Shown in pieces: positions 42,729 through 50,853 of a stretch of DNA of 64,000 nucleotides. How positions within the stretch are numbered: position 1 is the stretch's first letter; every line of letters begins with the position of its first letter. This DNA comes from Actinomycetospora callitridis (GTDB lineage: Bacteria > Actinomycetota > Actinomycetes > Mycobacteriales > Pseudonocardiaceae). The notes under the pieces were generated by a model. It did not search any database and had not been told where the DNA came from. It saw only the letters and a program-made list of their open reading frames with translations. The stretch lies in contig NZ_JAQZAK010000005.1 of the NCBI RefSeq assembly GCF_028737265.1, forward strand, positions 278,371 through 342,370, in the 5' to 3' direction. Position numbers and translations under genes: made by a program.

Positions 42729-43181
42729 ATGACCGGACGACTCGACACCTTCACGCGCGCCCTGCCCGGTCTCGGTGAGGGGATCGGCACCGTGATCGGC
42801 GCGATCTGCGGCGCCGGCGTGCCGGAGACGACGCTGGAGCTCGTCCACCTGCGCGTCAGCCAGATCAACGGCTGCGCGTTCTGCGTGGACACGGGCACGA
42901 AGGGCCTGCGCAAGAACGGGGAGCCCGACGAGCGCATCGACCTCGTCGCCGTCTGGCGGGAGGCGCCCGGCTTCACCGACGCCGAGCGGGCGGCGCTGGC
43001 CCTCGGCGAGGCGGCGACGCGGATCGCCGACCGCCCGGACCCGGTGCCGGATGCGATCTGGGACGAGGCGGCCCGGCACTTCGACCCCACGGCGCTGGCC
43101 GGGCTCGTCGCGCAGATCGCCCTGACGAACCTCTTCAACCACGCCAACGTCACCATCCGCCGGCCCGTCGGCGCCTGGTGA
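42729..43181 (+). CDS. Carboxymuconolactone decarboxylase / AhpD-like protein
   Basis: A 150-residue all-helical protein with the redox motif CAFCVDTGTKGLRKNG (CxxC plus downstream His-lacking helix), typical of AhpD-like peroxidase-partner proteins in the carboxymuconolactone decarboxylase family. It stands divergent from the ECF41 sigma factor, which is the standard arrangement for ECF41 target genes, so it is probably regulated by that factor and responds to oxidative or electrophile stress. The ATG at 42729 follows gaggagc. A perfect palindrome follows the stop. Confidence 0.92.
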   Translation: MTGRLDTFTRALPGLGEGIGTVIGAICGAGVPETTLELVHLRVSQINGCAFCVDTGTKGLRKNGEPDERIDLVAVWREAPGFTDAERAALALGEAATRIADRPDPVPDAIWDEAARHFDPTALAGLVAQIALTNLFNHANVTIRRPVGAW

Positions 43182-43183
43182 CC

Positions 43184-43225
43184 CGTGAGCGGAATTCACG
43201 GCGATAGCCGTGAATTCCGCTCACG
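43184..43225. terminator. Perfect 19-bp palindrome between convergent genes
   Basis: cgtgagcggaattcacggc (43184-43202) and its exact reverse complement (43207-43225) are separated by gata. It begins 3 bases after the decarboxylase-like stop and ends right at the HxlR stop, so it can terminate both transcripts. Confidence 0.9.
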
Positions 43226-43777
43226 TCAGGGCAGCGGCACCAACAGTCGGTGGGGGCGGCGCAGGGCGAGGCTGACGGCGTCGTCGCGGACGTGGCGCTC
43301 GCCGTCGGCCCCGGAATCCGGATCCAGCGGCCGCGTCTCCAGGCTCGCCGGGGCGGGCAGCGTCCCGCAGGCGGGGCAGACGCCGCCGTCGGCGAGGTCG
43401 GCGCCGCCGGCCGGGCAGTCGGCGTGGCGGAAGCGTCGCCGGCCCCCGTCCGGGCCCACACGGTGCCGGTCGCCCCACCGGGCGAGGCTGAACACCACGG
43501 GCCAGAGGTCGAGACCCGTGTCGGTGAGCACGTACTCGTCGCGTCCGGCGGCGTAGGGCCGGCGCTCGAGGATCCCGGCGTCGACGAGGGTGCCCAGACG
43601 CTCGGAGAGCACCGCGCGCGGGATGTCGAGGTGGGCGCGCAGGTCGGCGAAGCGGCGGACGCCGAAGAAGCAGTCCCGCAGCACGAGCAGCGTCCAGCGC
43701 TCGCCGACCACCTCGAGGGCGCGGGCGAGGGCGCAGTCCTGACGGTCGTAGTCGCGGCCCAGCGGCACGGTGACCAC
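43226..43777 (-). CDS. HxlR-family winged-helix regulator with zinc-ribbon-like tail
   Basis: A 183-residue MarR-like regulator of the HxlR type. The N-terminus CALARALEVVGERWTLLVLRDCFFGVRRFADLRAHLDI is diagnostic, followed by the wing GRDEYVLTDTG. A C-terminal extension includes HADCPAGG and CPACG, suggesting a small metal-binding ribbon. The GTG at 43777 was preferred to a TTG at 43795, which would lie inside the operator dyad. It faces an MFS efflux gene and very probably represses it. HxlR proteins often sense electrophiles through the conserved N-terminal Cys. Confidence 0.9.
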   Translation of the reverse strand: MVTVPLGRDYDRQDCALARALEVVGERWTLLVLRDCFFGVRRFADLRAHLDIPRAVLSERLGTLVDAGILERRPYAAGRDEYVLTDTGLDLWPVVFSLARWGDRHRVGPDGGRRRFRHADCPAGGADLADGGVCPACGTLPAPASLETRPLDPDSGADGERHVRDDAVSLALRRPHRLLVPLP

Positions 43778-43817
43778 GCTAGCAGTTCGGTTCAACCACC
43801 GAACCTGACCTGCTAGC
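43778..43817. promoter_or_regulatory. Dyad operator for the HxlR regulator / MFS pair
   Basis: gctagcag ... ggttc at 43778-43793 is mirrored by gaacc ... ctgctagc at 43801-43817, with a spacer of about 7 bases. It lies in the 50-base gap between the two divergent starts, so binding would control both genes. Confidence 0.75.
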
Positions 43818-43827
43818 GTCCCCCGAC

Positions 43828-45225
43828 GTGACCCCGAGCCCGGTCGACCGGCCCCGCGCCACCCTCGCCGTCGCCGCCGCGGCCACGTTCCTCGCGCTGG
43901 TCGCGTTCACCGTGCCGCTGGCGGCGCTCCCGTCGACGGCCACCGCGCTCGGCGCCGGCCCCGAGGCGCAGGCCTGGATCCTCAGCTCGATGAGCATCGG
44001 GCTCGGCGTGGCACTGCTGTCCGTCGGCGCGCTGGGCGACGACCTCGGCCGGCGCCGCGTCCTCGTGCTCGGCGCGACCGTCCTGGCGGCGTCCTCGGTC
44101 CTCGCCGCCCTCGCGCCGTCCGCGCTCGTCCTCGTGATCGCCCGCATCCTGCAGGGCGTCGGCGCCGCCGCGCTGGTGGCCTGCAGCCAGGGTCTGCTGG
44201 GCCACGCCTTCCCCGCCGGCACGCCGGAGGCCCGCACGGCGAGCAGCGTGTGGGGCGCGAGCCTCGGCGCCGGCATCGCCTCGGGCCCGTTCCTGGCCTC
44301 GGGCCTCGACCGCCTCGTGGGGTGGACCGGGCCCTACTGGGCGACCGCGGTCGCCGCCGTCGTCCTCGCCGTCGTCACCCGGCGGGCGGTCCCCGAGTCG
44401 CGCGCCGCGCAGCCCCGGCCCATCGACCTGCCGGGCGTGCTCGTCCTCGCCGCCGGGCTGGCGGCGCTGCTCGCCGGGCTCGTCGAGGGACGGTCGGGCT
44501 TCGGGCGCCCGGGGGTGCTCGCCCTGCTCGCGGTCGGGGTGGCGCTGCTCGCCGTCTTCGTGGTGCTCGAGCGCCGGCGCGCGGCGCCCATGCTCGACAT
44601 GGCGCTCTTCGCCTCGCCCGCGTTCGTCGCGGCGACGGTCGGTGCGCTCGCGACCGGGATGGGCATCATCGCCACGACGTCGTTCCTGCCGACCGTCGTC
44701 GAGCGGGGCCTCGGCAGCACCGCGCTGGTGGGCGCCCTGCTGCTGCTCGCGTGGTCGGGCACGAGCGTGGTGACGGCCGTGCTCGCCCGGCGCCTGCCCG
44801 CCGCGTGGTCCGGGCGGCTCCAGCTCGCCGCCGGGCTGCTCGTCGTGGCGGCCGGGCAGGCGCTGCTGCTCGGACTCGAACCCGGCGACGCCCCGCTCTC
44901 GCTCGTCCCGGGGCTGGCGGTGGCGGGGGCGGCGAGCGGGATGGTCAACGCCGCGCTCGGACGCGAGGCCGTCGCCAGCGTGCCCGCCGGCCGCGGCGCC
45001 ATGGGCGGCGGTGCGAACAACACCGCCCGCTACGTGGGCTCGGCGATCGGCACCACCGTCGTCGCCGTCGTGGCCACGCGCCCCTCGCTGGGCGGGGGAG
45101 CGGCCGGGCTCGTCGCGGGCTGGAACGACGCCCTGCCGATCGCGATCGCGTTCTCCCTGGTCGGGGCAGCTGCCGTCGCCGCCTGCCGCCCGCGACGGGT
45201 GCGTCAGTCCGTGACCACCGGGTGA
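43828..45225 (+). CDS. MFS drug-efflux transporter (DHA2 type, 14 helices)
   Basis: A 465-residue major facilitator superfamily protein. The motif LGDDLGRRRVLVLGA after the second helix and ARILQGVGAAALVACSQGLLGHAFP in helices 4-5 (motif C-like) place it among drug:H+ antiporters with 14 helices. GTG start at 43828 is 11 bases from the HxlR operator. The divergent HxlR regulator is the likely repressor, so the pump should be inducible by its substrate, which cannot be named. Confidence 0.9.
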   Translation: MTPSPVDRPRATLAVAAAATFLALVAFTVPLAALPSTATALGAGPEAQAWILSSMSIGLGVALLSVGALGDDLGRRRVLVLGATVLAASSVLAALAPSALVLVIARILQGVGAAALVACSQGLLGHAFPAGTPEARTASSVWGASLGAGIASGPFLASGLDRLVGWTGPYWATAVAAVVLAVVTRRAVPESRAAQPRPIDLPGVLVLAAGLAALLAGLVEGRSGFGRPGVLALLAVGVALLAVFVVLERRRAAPMLDMALFASPAFVAATVGALATGMGIIATTSFLPTVVERGLGSTALVGALLLLAWSGTSVVTAVLARRLPAAWSGRLQLAAGLLVVAAGQALLLGLEPGDAPLSLVPGLAVAGAASGMVNAALGREAVASVPAGRGAMGGGANNTARYVGSAIGTTVVAVVATRPSLGGGAAGLVAGWNDALPIAIAFSLVGAAAVAACRPRRVRQSVTTG

Positions 45226-45258
45226 CGGACGGGCACGATCGAGGCAGGATCAGCGGTC

Positions 45259-45783
45259 ATGGACAAGTCGAAGCTCGCCGAGACCCAGGGCCCGCTCAAG
45301 TCGCAGTACAAGGACGACCCCGAGTCGGCCGTCGTGACGCTCAAGGCCGACGGCGACGTCGACGGCTCGGGCATCGCGTGCCGGGTGCAGACGTCCCAGG
45401 CGCTCGTCGAGGCCGGCCTGCACCCCGCCACCGGCGGCGACGGCACCCAGCTGTGCTCCGGGGACATGCTGCTCGAGGCCCTCGTCGCGTGCGCCGGGGT
45501 GACCCTGCGCGCGGTGTCCACCTCGATGGGCGTCGAGATCCGCGGCGGCAACGTGCACGCCGAGGGCGACCTCGACTTCCGGGGCACGCTCGGCGTCGCC
45601 AAGGACGCCCCCGTCGGGTTCCGCGAGGTCCGCCTGCGCTTCGACATCGACACCGATGCGGACGCCGACACCCTCGCGACGCTGCACAAGCTCACCGAGC
45701 GGTACTGCGTCGTCTTCCAGACCCTGGCCAAGCCGCCGGAGCTGTCGGTCGAGATGACCCCGCGCCAGACCGCGAGCGCCTGA
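45259..45783 (+). CDS. OsmC-family peroxide-resistance protein
   Basis: A 174-residue OsmC/Ohr-like protein. The family fold is seen in GGDGTQLCSGDMLLEALVACAGVTLRAVSTSMGV, with the two redox cysteines in LCSGD and VACAGV in place of the standard pair, and the closing helix LATLHKLTERYCVVFQTL. Such proteins reduce organic hydroperoxides. ATG at 45259, 33 bases downstream of the MFS gene. It is followed by a perfect palindromic terminator shared with the convergent globin reductase gene. Confidence 0.9.
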   Translation: MDKSKLAETQGPLKSQYKDDPESAVVTLKADGDVDGSGIACRVQTSQALVEAGLHPATGGDGTQLCSGDMLLEALVACAGVTLRAVSTSMGVEIRGGNVHAEGDLDFRGTLGVAKDAPVGFREVRLRFDIDTDADADTLATLHKLTERYCVVFQTLAKPPELSVEMTPRQTASA

Positions 45784-45803
45784 CCTCTCGCTCCACACAC
45801 GAC

Positions 45804-45837
45804 ACGGCGCCCCCGCTCTCGAGAGCGGGGGCGCCGT
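45804..45837. terminator. Perfect palindromic bidirectional terminator
   Basis: cggcgcccccgctctc and its exact complement gagagcgggggcgccg adjoin without loop bases, extended by one a/t pair. It lies between the OsmC stop (45783) and the convergent globin reductase stop (45856). Confidence 0.92.
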
Positions 45838-45855
45838 TCGTCGTGCCGGACGGTG

Positions 45856-47547
45856 TCAGTCCGTGTGGTACGGGTCGTAGTGGATGTTGCGGAACGGCGT
45901 CCCCGCGTCGAGGAGCGCGTTGGTGGTCGCGCGCACCATGGGCGGCGAGCCGCTGATGGTGATCTCGCGGTCGGCCCAGGCGCCGTAGCGGGCCACGACC
46001 TCGCCGACCGTGCCCGTCTCCGCGCCGTGCGGGCGTCCGTCGTCCTCCACCACCGGCACGACGCTGAGCCAGGGGTTCTCCTGCGCGCTGCGCCGGAGGC
46101 TCTCGATGTCGTAGAGGTCGGCCCACGTGCGGCCACCGACGAACAGCGCGACCTTGCGGTCGGTGCCCTCGAACATGAGCTGCTCGATGATGGAGCGCGC
46201 CGGCGCGAGGCCCGTGCCGCCCGCGACCATCAGCAGGTCGGAGCGTCCGCGGGGGTCGAGAGTCATCTGGCCCATCGGCGGGCCGATGCGCCACACATCA
46301 CCCACGCGGGCGTGCGACACGATCGCGCGGCTGACCCACCCGCCCGGCACCGTGCGCACGTGGAACTCGAGCACGCAGTCGGGTCCGGGGGCGTTGGCCG
46401 GGGACATCGAGCGCCACATCCGTGGGCGCTGCGGGGTCTCGACGCTGACGTACTGGCCGGCGAGGTAGGGCACCGGCTGGCTGGTCTGCACGCGGACCAC
46501 GGCGAGGTCCTGGTTGATGCGCCGGTGCTCCATGACCCGGGCCATCCACACCGCGGGCCCGCGCTCGGCGTCGGCAGCCTCGCGCATCGACTGCGCGACG
46601 ATGCCGTACGCGCCGGTCCACGCGTCGTCGACCTCGGGGGTCCACAGCGCAGGCCCGGCGATCTCGCGCAGGGCGCCGAGCAGCGCCTCCCCCACCCGGT
46701 CGTAGTGCTCGCCGATGACCCCGAACTTGCGGTGGTCGCGGCCGAGCTGGCGCAGGAAGATCGAGAGCTCGTCGGGACGGTCGACCATCTGCACGACGTG
46801 CACCAGGGCCCGCAGGAGCCGGGTGCGCTGGAGCTCCATGGTGACCGGGAAGAGCTCCCGGGTCTCCGGCGCGATCCGGAACAGCCAGCCGTAGAACAGC
46901 GACGTCAGCTCGTCGGTGCGGTGCGAGACGGCGTTGAAGCTCGTCCGGATGGTCGTGACCATGTCGTGGACGTCGTTCGACGCGGCCGCCTCGCGGGGCG
47001 CGGGCAGGCCGACGCCCTCCGGCGGCCCGGCGGGCACGGCGGACGCCGGCATGGGCGGCGGCGGCGCTGTCGGGATGTGACCCGGGCCCGACGGCGGGCC
47101 GGACAGCTGCCCGCCACCGCCGTACTGCGGCGGGGCCGCGACACCGGGGTAGCGGGACCGCACGCCGGCGGGTGGGCCGTGCGGCCCGGACGGGTAGGTC
47201 ATCGGGCTCCCCTCGGACGCGGAGCGGAACGAACCCGTGCGATCGAGTCCGGTGCCTGACGGTACGGCGGACCCGTACGGAGCTTCGCGACGGTCGTCGG
47301 CAATGTCGAAGACCGAGCTGTCGGTCTGGTCGGACCCACCCTGGCGGCCTGCACCGAGAGGGCGGGAGGGGGCCGGCACGGACGTCTCGTACCCGTCCGG
47401 CTCGGAGCGCCCGGAGCCACCGTGGCCGCCGTCGTACCCGGCGTCGCCGTGGCGGGGGCCGTGGTCACGGTCGGAGCGCACACCCGTGGTCGGGTGCCCG
47501 CCGAGCGGTCCCCCGGCCAGGGAGCGATCGTCCCTCGCTGCGGTCAC
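45856..47547 (-). CDS. Flavohaemoglobin-like protein (globin-FAD-NAD reductase) with disordered N-terminus
   Basis: A 563-residue protein with a globin domain (about 190-325; proximal His H272 in LGRDHRKFGV) joined to an FNR-like reductase. The FAD-binding site reads MWRSMSPAN instead of the usual RxYS; the pyridine-nucleotide part has MVAGGTGLAPARSIIEQL and VGGRTWADLYD. Residues 1-190 are Gly/Pro/Ser-rich and look disordered. The GTG at 47547 was taken; an ATG at 47202 with a better ribosome site (GAGGGGAG) would remove 115 of these residues. Similar actinobacterial proteins detoxify or reduce NO. The NO synthase gene is 1.7 kb away, so it may be its electron donor or its safeguard. Confidence 0.88.
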   Translation of the reverse strand: MTAARDDRSLAGGPLGGHPTTGVRSDRDHGPRHGDAGYDGGHGGSGRSEPDGYETSVPAPSRPLGAGRQGGSDQTDSSVFDIADDRREAPYGSAVPSGTGLDRTGSFRSASEGSPMTYPSGPHGPPAGVRSRYPGVAAPPQYGGGGQLSGPPSGPGHIPTAPPPPMPASAVPAGPPEGVGLPAPREAAASNDVHDMVTTIRTSFNAVSHRTDELTSLFYGWLFRIAPETRELFPVTMELQRTRLLRALVHVVQMVDRPDELSIFLRQLGRDHRKFGVIGEHYDRVGEALLGALREIAGPALWTPEVDDAWTGAYGIVAQSMREAADAERGPAVWMARVMEHRRINQDLAVVRVQTSQPVPYLAGQYVSVETPQRPRMWRSMSPANAPGPDCVLEFHVRTVPGGWVSRAIVSHARVGDVWRIGPPMGQMTLDPRGRSDLLMVAGGTGLAPARSIIEQLMFEGTDRKVALFVGGRTWADLYDIESLRRSAQENPWLSVVPVVEDDGRPHGAETGTVGEVVARYGAWADREITISGSPPMVRATTNALLDAGTPFRNIHYDPYHTD

Positions 47548-47829
47548 GTCTGGTCGACTCCTCGTCCCGGATGAGTGGGCACCCCCGACGCCGCGCCACC
47601 CTAGCGGTTGTCCCCGACCACGAAACGCTACTCCGCGTCCCGGGCAGGACCGCTCTCCCGTGTGTTCGTGCGGTCAGCGTAGGGCCACGCCCGGTGAGCG
47701 GGATGCGGGCCCGCCCCCATCGGGTGACAGGGCCGAACGGCCGCGTCACCCGTCGTCGCCCGGCGACCGTTCCCCGTGATCACGGCACGGCCGGCCGCGG
47801 CGGGCGCGGCGTCCGTCGCCGGACGGGCC

Positions 47830-48732
47830 TCAGCCCGCGGTGGCGTCCTCGCCGTCGGACGTGGATCTGGTGCCCGGGCCGTCCTCGAGGCCGTCCAGCC
47901 CGCGCTCGGCGGCCGCGGAGCCCCGGTCCGACTCGTCCGCCCCGTCGGAGCGGGTGGTGGGACGGGGGGACGTCGAGCGCGGGGTGGGCGACGACGTGAC
48001 GGTCGTCGGCTCGGCCCGCGTCGACGGGGTCGGCGAGGGGGTGCTCCGCGGGCGCGACGTCGGTGTGGTCGCCCTCGGAGGACCCGCCGGGGCCGGACGC
48101 GCCGCCTCCGCGGCCACCGACGACGGGGACGCGACCCGCGCGCCGCCCGCGTCCGGCTCGAGCGCCTCGACGACGCCGGTGTTGACGGTCGGGCTCACGG
48201 CCCCGGCGGTCCCCGTGCCCTCGCCGGTCTCCGGGACGGGGGTCTGCTCCGCGGGGACGTCGGGCATGTCGGGCAGCGCGACGCCGGTGCGCTGGGCGTC
48301 GAGACCCAGGGCGATCCCGACGCCGCCGACGGCCACCGCGCCCATCACCGCGGCCACCGCCGGCAAGAACGACAACGACGACAGCCCGCGCCTAGTCCGC
48401 GACGAGGGGGTCGCACGGGCCAGCAGGTGGGCCATCTCGTCGGCCCGGGCGCGCATGTGCCGCGACGGGCGGGGCCGGCGCGGGGCGGGCTCGTCGTCGG
48501 CGACGACCGCCTCCACGTCGGGACGTCCGGGGGCGGCGAGGTCGGCGATCGCGGGTACCTCGGGCACCGCCGGGGCGGCGCGCCCGACGGTGGGCGGGGC
48601 CGCTCCCGGGCGCACGACCGGCAGCGCGACGGTCGGGGCGTCGGCCGGGCCGCGGGGCGCGACCGTGGTCGGCACGTGCGTCAGCCGCGCGCCGTCCGGC
48701 TCGCGGGCCGCGGGCCCCGGGGCTCGCGTCAC
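47830..48732 (-). CDS. Hypothetical single-pass membrane protein, Pro/Thr-rich
   Basis: A 300-residue protein of unrecognised family. The N-terminal ~140 residues are acidic/Pro-rich with RRPRPSRHMRARADEMAHLLARATP ahead of one transmembrane helix (LSFLPAVAAVMGAVAVGGVGIALGL). The extracytoplasmic tail of about 130 residues is Pro/Ser/Thr-rich and low in complexity. The GTG at 48732 is preceded by GGGAGGT. It sits divergent from the NO synthase region. A linker-like surface or signalling-partner role is conceivable; nothing more can be claimed. Confidence 0.7.
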   Translation of the reverse strand: MTRAPGPAAREPDGARLTHVPTTVAPRGPADAPTVALPVVRPGAAPPTVGRAAPAVPEVPAIADLAAPGRPDVEAVVADDEPAPRRPRPSRHMRARADEMAHLLARATPSSRTRRGLSSLSFLPAVAAVMGAVAVGGVGIALGLDAQRTGVALPDMPDVPAEQTPVPETGEGTGTAGAVSPTVNTGVVEALEPDAGGARVASPSSVAAEAARPAPAGPPRATTPTSRPRSTPSPTPSTRAEPTTVTSSPTPRSTSPRPTTRSDGADESDRGSAAAERGLDGLEDGPGTRSTSDGEDATAG

Positions 48733-48926
48733 GGTGCACCTCCCGGCCCCGTCCGCGCGTCGTCCCCGACGACGTGACGCGCTGTGCACGAGGCCATCAC
48801 ACGTTGTCGACCGGTCAGCGTGCCAGATGCGATCGACCGACCGCTGACGACCCGCTCCGTGGGCGTCCGGGTGACGTGCCCGGTGTGTGCAGGGGGTGCC
48901 CGGACGACCCACTACAGTGGGCGCAC

Positions 48927-49172
48927 GTGGAGCCGTCACGGGGATCCGGGACGCGGGCGCGCCCGGGATCGGGACGCCGCGTGGCCGCCGCGGTCGCCGC
49001 GTACTCGATCGTGGTCACCGTGTTCGGGGCCACCCTGTCCACCGATGTCGGCACCCGGAGGCGCTGGGGACGCAGGTTCGCGGACCACCGTCCCGGGACG
49101 CCCGGTGCCGGCGGCGCGGCGCGGATGCGCCGAACAGACCATCAGTGTGCGCACGCCCTCGGGTGTGATTGA
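48927..49172 (+). CDS. Possible small leaderless membrane protein (81 aa)
   Basis: The frame begins with a GTG at 48927 just 8 bases after a TACAGT hexamer (48913-48918), an arrangement that fits a leaderless transcript. The product has a basic start (VEPSRGSGTRARPGSGRR), one hydrophobic segment VAAAVAAYSIVVTVFGATL, and then an Arg-rich tail. Without homology this remains weak; the rest of the 48733-49256 gap shows nothing else I can support. The NO synthase ribosome site begins at 49247. Confidence 0.3.
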   Translation: MEPSRGSGTRARPGSGRRVAAAVAAYSIVVTVFGATLSTDVGTRRRWGRRFADHRPGTPGAGGAARMRRTDHQCAHALGCD

Positions 49173-49256
49173 TCCGAACGGCGAGATCCGCTTCGAGCAC
49201 AGGGGCGGCACAGTGGACGACGGCCGCGCGGGGACGGCACGAGACACGGAGGTGGC

Positions 49257-50750
49257 ATGACGCGCGGCGTGGCGATCGATGTCGTCGGCTCCGGGGACCC
49301 CGTGGTCCCCACCCCGCATCCGCGGGACCGTCGACCCCAGCCCCGGCCCCGGGTTCCCTCGGTCGTCGGGGCGGCCGGACCGCCGACCCCCGTGGTGCCG
49401 CCGGGACCGCTCCTCGGACCCGACCCCGCCCCCGTGGCCACGCCCCCGGCGGGTCCCCCCGAGCCCGCGTCCGTCGCGGTGCCGGACCAGGGCGCGCTCA
49501 CGACCGCCTCCCCCGAGAGCACGATCGAGGTCGGGCCCGGGGACCTGCCTGCCACGGACGGACCCGCGACGGACGTGCCGGCGACGGACCTGCCCGTGAC
49601 CGACGTGCCGGCGACCGACGCGCCGGCGCCCGGCGTGGATCCCGGGGTGGCCGAGGAGTTCGTGCGGTTGTTCCACACCGAGAACCCGACGGCCGGTCCG
49701 GCTGAGCCGCGGGTGGCCGCGGTGCGCGAGGAGATCGCCCGGACCGGTACCTACGTGCACACCCACGCCGAGCTCGAGTTCGGCGCGCGGATCGCGTGGC
49801 GCAACTCGGCGCGCTGCATCGGGCGGCTGTACTGGCGCAGCCTGCACCTGCGCGACCGCCGCCACGTCACCGCGCCCGAGCAGGTCGCGGCCGAGTGCGT
49901 GGGGCACCTGCGCGAGGCGACCCGGCGGGGCCGTATCCGTTCGACGATCACGATCTTCGCCCCGGACGGGCCGGCGGGGCCGGGGCCGCGGGTGTGGAAC
50001 GAGCAGCTCATCCGCTACGCCGGCTACCGCGCGGGGGGCCGGGTGCTGGGTGACCCGCGCTATGTGGGGTTCACCGACACCGCGCGCTCGCTGGGGTGGC
50101 TGCCGCCGAGCCCGATGGGGCGCTTCGACGTGCTGCCGCTGGTGGTGTCCGGTGGCGGTGAGCACGCCGCGGGGGGCCCGCAGTTCTTCGAGGTGCCCCG
50201 TGACGCGGTGCTGGAGGTGGCGCTGGCCCACGCCGAGCATCCGTGGTTCGCCGAGCTGGGGCTGCGTTGGCACGCCCTGCCGGTGATCAGCAACATGCGC
50301 CTGGACATCGGCGGGATCTCCTATCCGGCGGCGCCGTTCAACGGCTGGTACATGGCCACCGAGATCAGCGCCCGCAACCTGGCCGACAGCGACCGCTACG
50401 ACATGCTCGCCGAGGTGGCCGAGGCGATGGGTCTGGACACCTCCAGCGACCGCACCCTGTGGCGTGACCGGGCGGCGATCGAGCTGACCGCCGCGGTGCA
50501 GCACTCCTTCGACGAGGCCGGGGTGTCCCTGGCCGATCACCACGGCGAGTCCCGGCGCTTCCTGCGTTTCGTGGAGAAGGAGGAGGCCGCGGGGCGCCAC
50601 TGCCCGGTGGACTGGAGCTGGATCGTGCCGCCGATCTCGGGCGGGCTCACCCCGGTGTTCCACCGGTACTACGACGAGCCCACCGACACCGGCCCGATGT
50701 TCCACCTCGACGACCAGGCCGCCGCCCGCGGACAGGGCTGCCCGGTCTGA
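49257..50750 (+). CDS. nos: Bacterial nitric oxide synthase oxygenase with repetitive N-terminal extension
   Basis: Oxidises arginine to citrulline and NO. The haem-thiolate Cys is C187 in WRNSARCIGRLYW; the arginine-binding Glu is E369 in FNGWYMATEI; RFDVLPLVVS and GLRWHALPVISNM are also canonical. Residues ~130-497 match the usual 360-residue bacterial enzyme; the first 130 are Pro-rich and end with repeated TDxP units (ATDGP, ATDVP, ATDLP, VTDVP, ATDAP). Bacterial NOS lacks a reductase domain and borrows one; the globin-flavin reductase at 45.9-47.5 kb is a candidate. The ATG at 49257 follows ggaggt. A ligase gene follows. Confidence 0.97.
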   Translation: MTRGVAIDVVGSGDPVVPTPHPRDRRPQPRPRVPSVVGAAGPPTPVVPPGPLLGPDPAPVATPPAGPPEPASVAVPDQGALTTASPESTIEVGPGDLPATDGPATDVPATDLPVTDVPATDAPAPGVDPGVAEEFVRLFHTENPTAGPAEPRVAAVREEIARTGTYVHTHAELEFGARIAWRNSARCIGRLYWRSLHLRDRRHVTAPEQVAAECVGHLREATRRGRIRSTITIFAPDGPAGPGPRVWNEQLIRYAGYRAGGRVLGDPRYVGFTDTARSLGWLPPSPMGRFDVLPLVVSGGGEHAAGGPQFFEVPRDAVLEVALAHAEHPWFAELGLRWHALPVISNMRLDIGGISYPAAPFNGWYMATEISARNLADSDRYDMLAEVAEAMGLDTSSDRTLWRDRAAIELTAAVQHSFDEAGVSLADHHGESRRFLRFVEKEEAAGRHCPVDWSWIVPPISGGLTPVFHRYYDEPTDTGPMFHLDDQAAARGQGCPV

Positions 50751-50853
50751 CCTCCCCGCGTCGGGCCCGGAGCGGACCCGGCGGTTGGCCGAGCGCCGGA
50801 GGGGGCACCGTGCTGCCCAACCGCGCATGCGGCCCGACACACGGGAGTCGACG

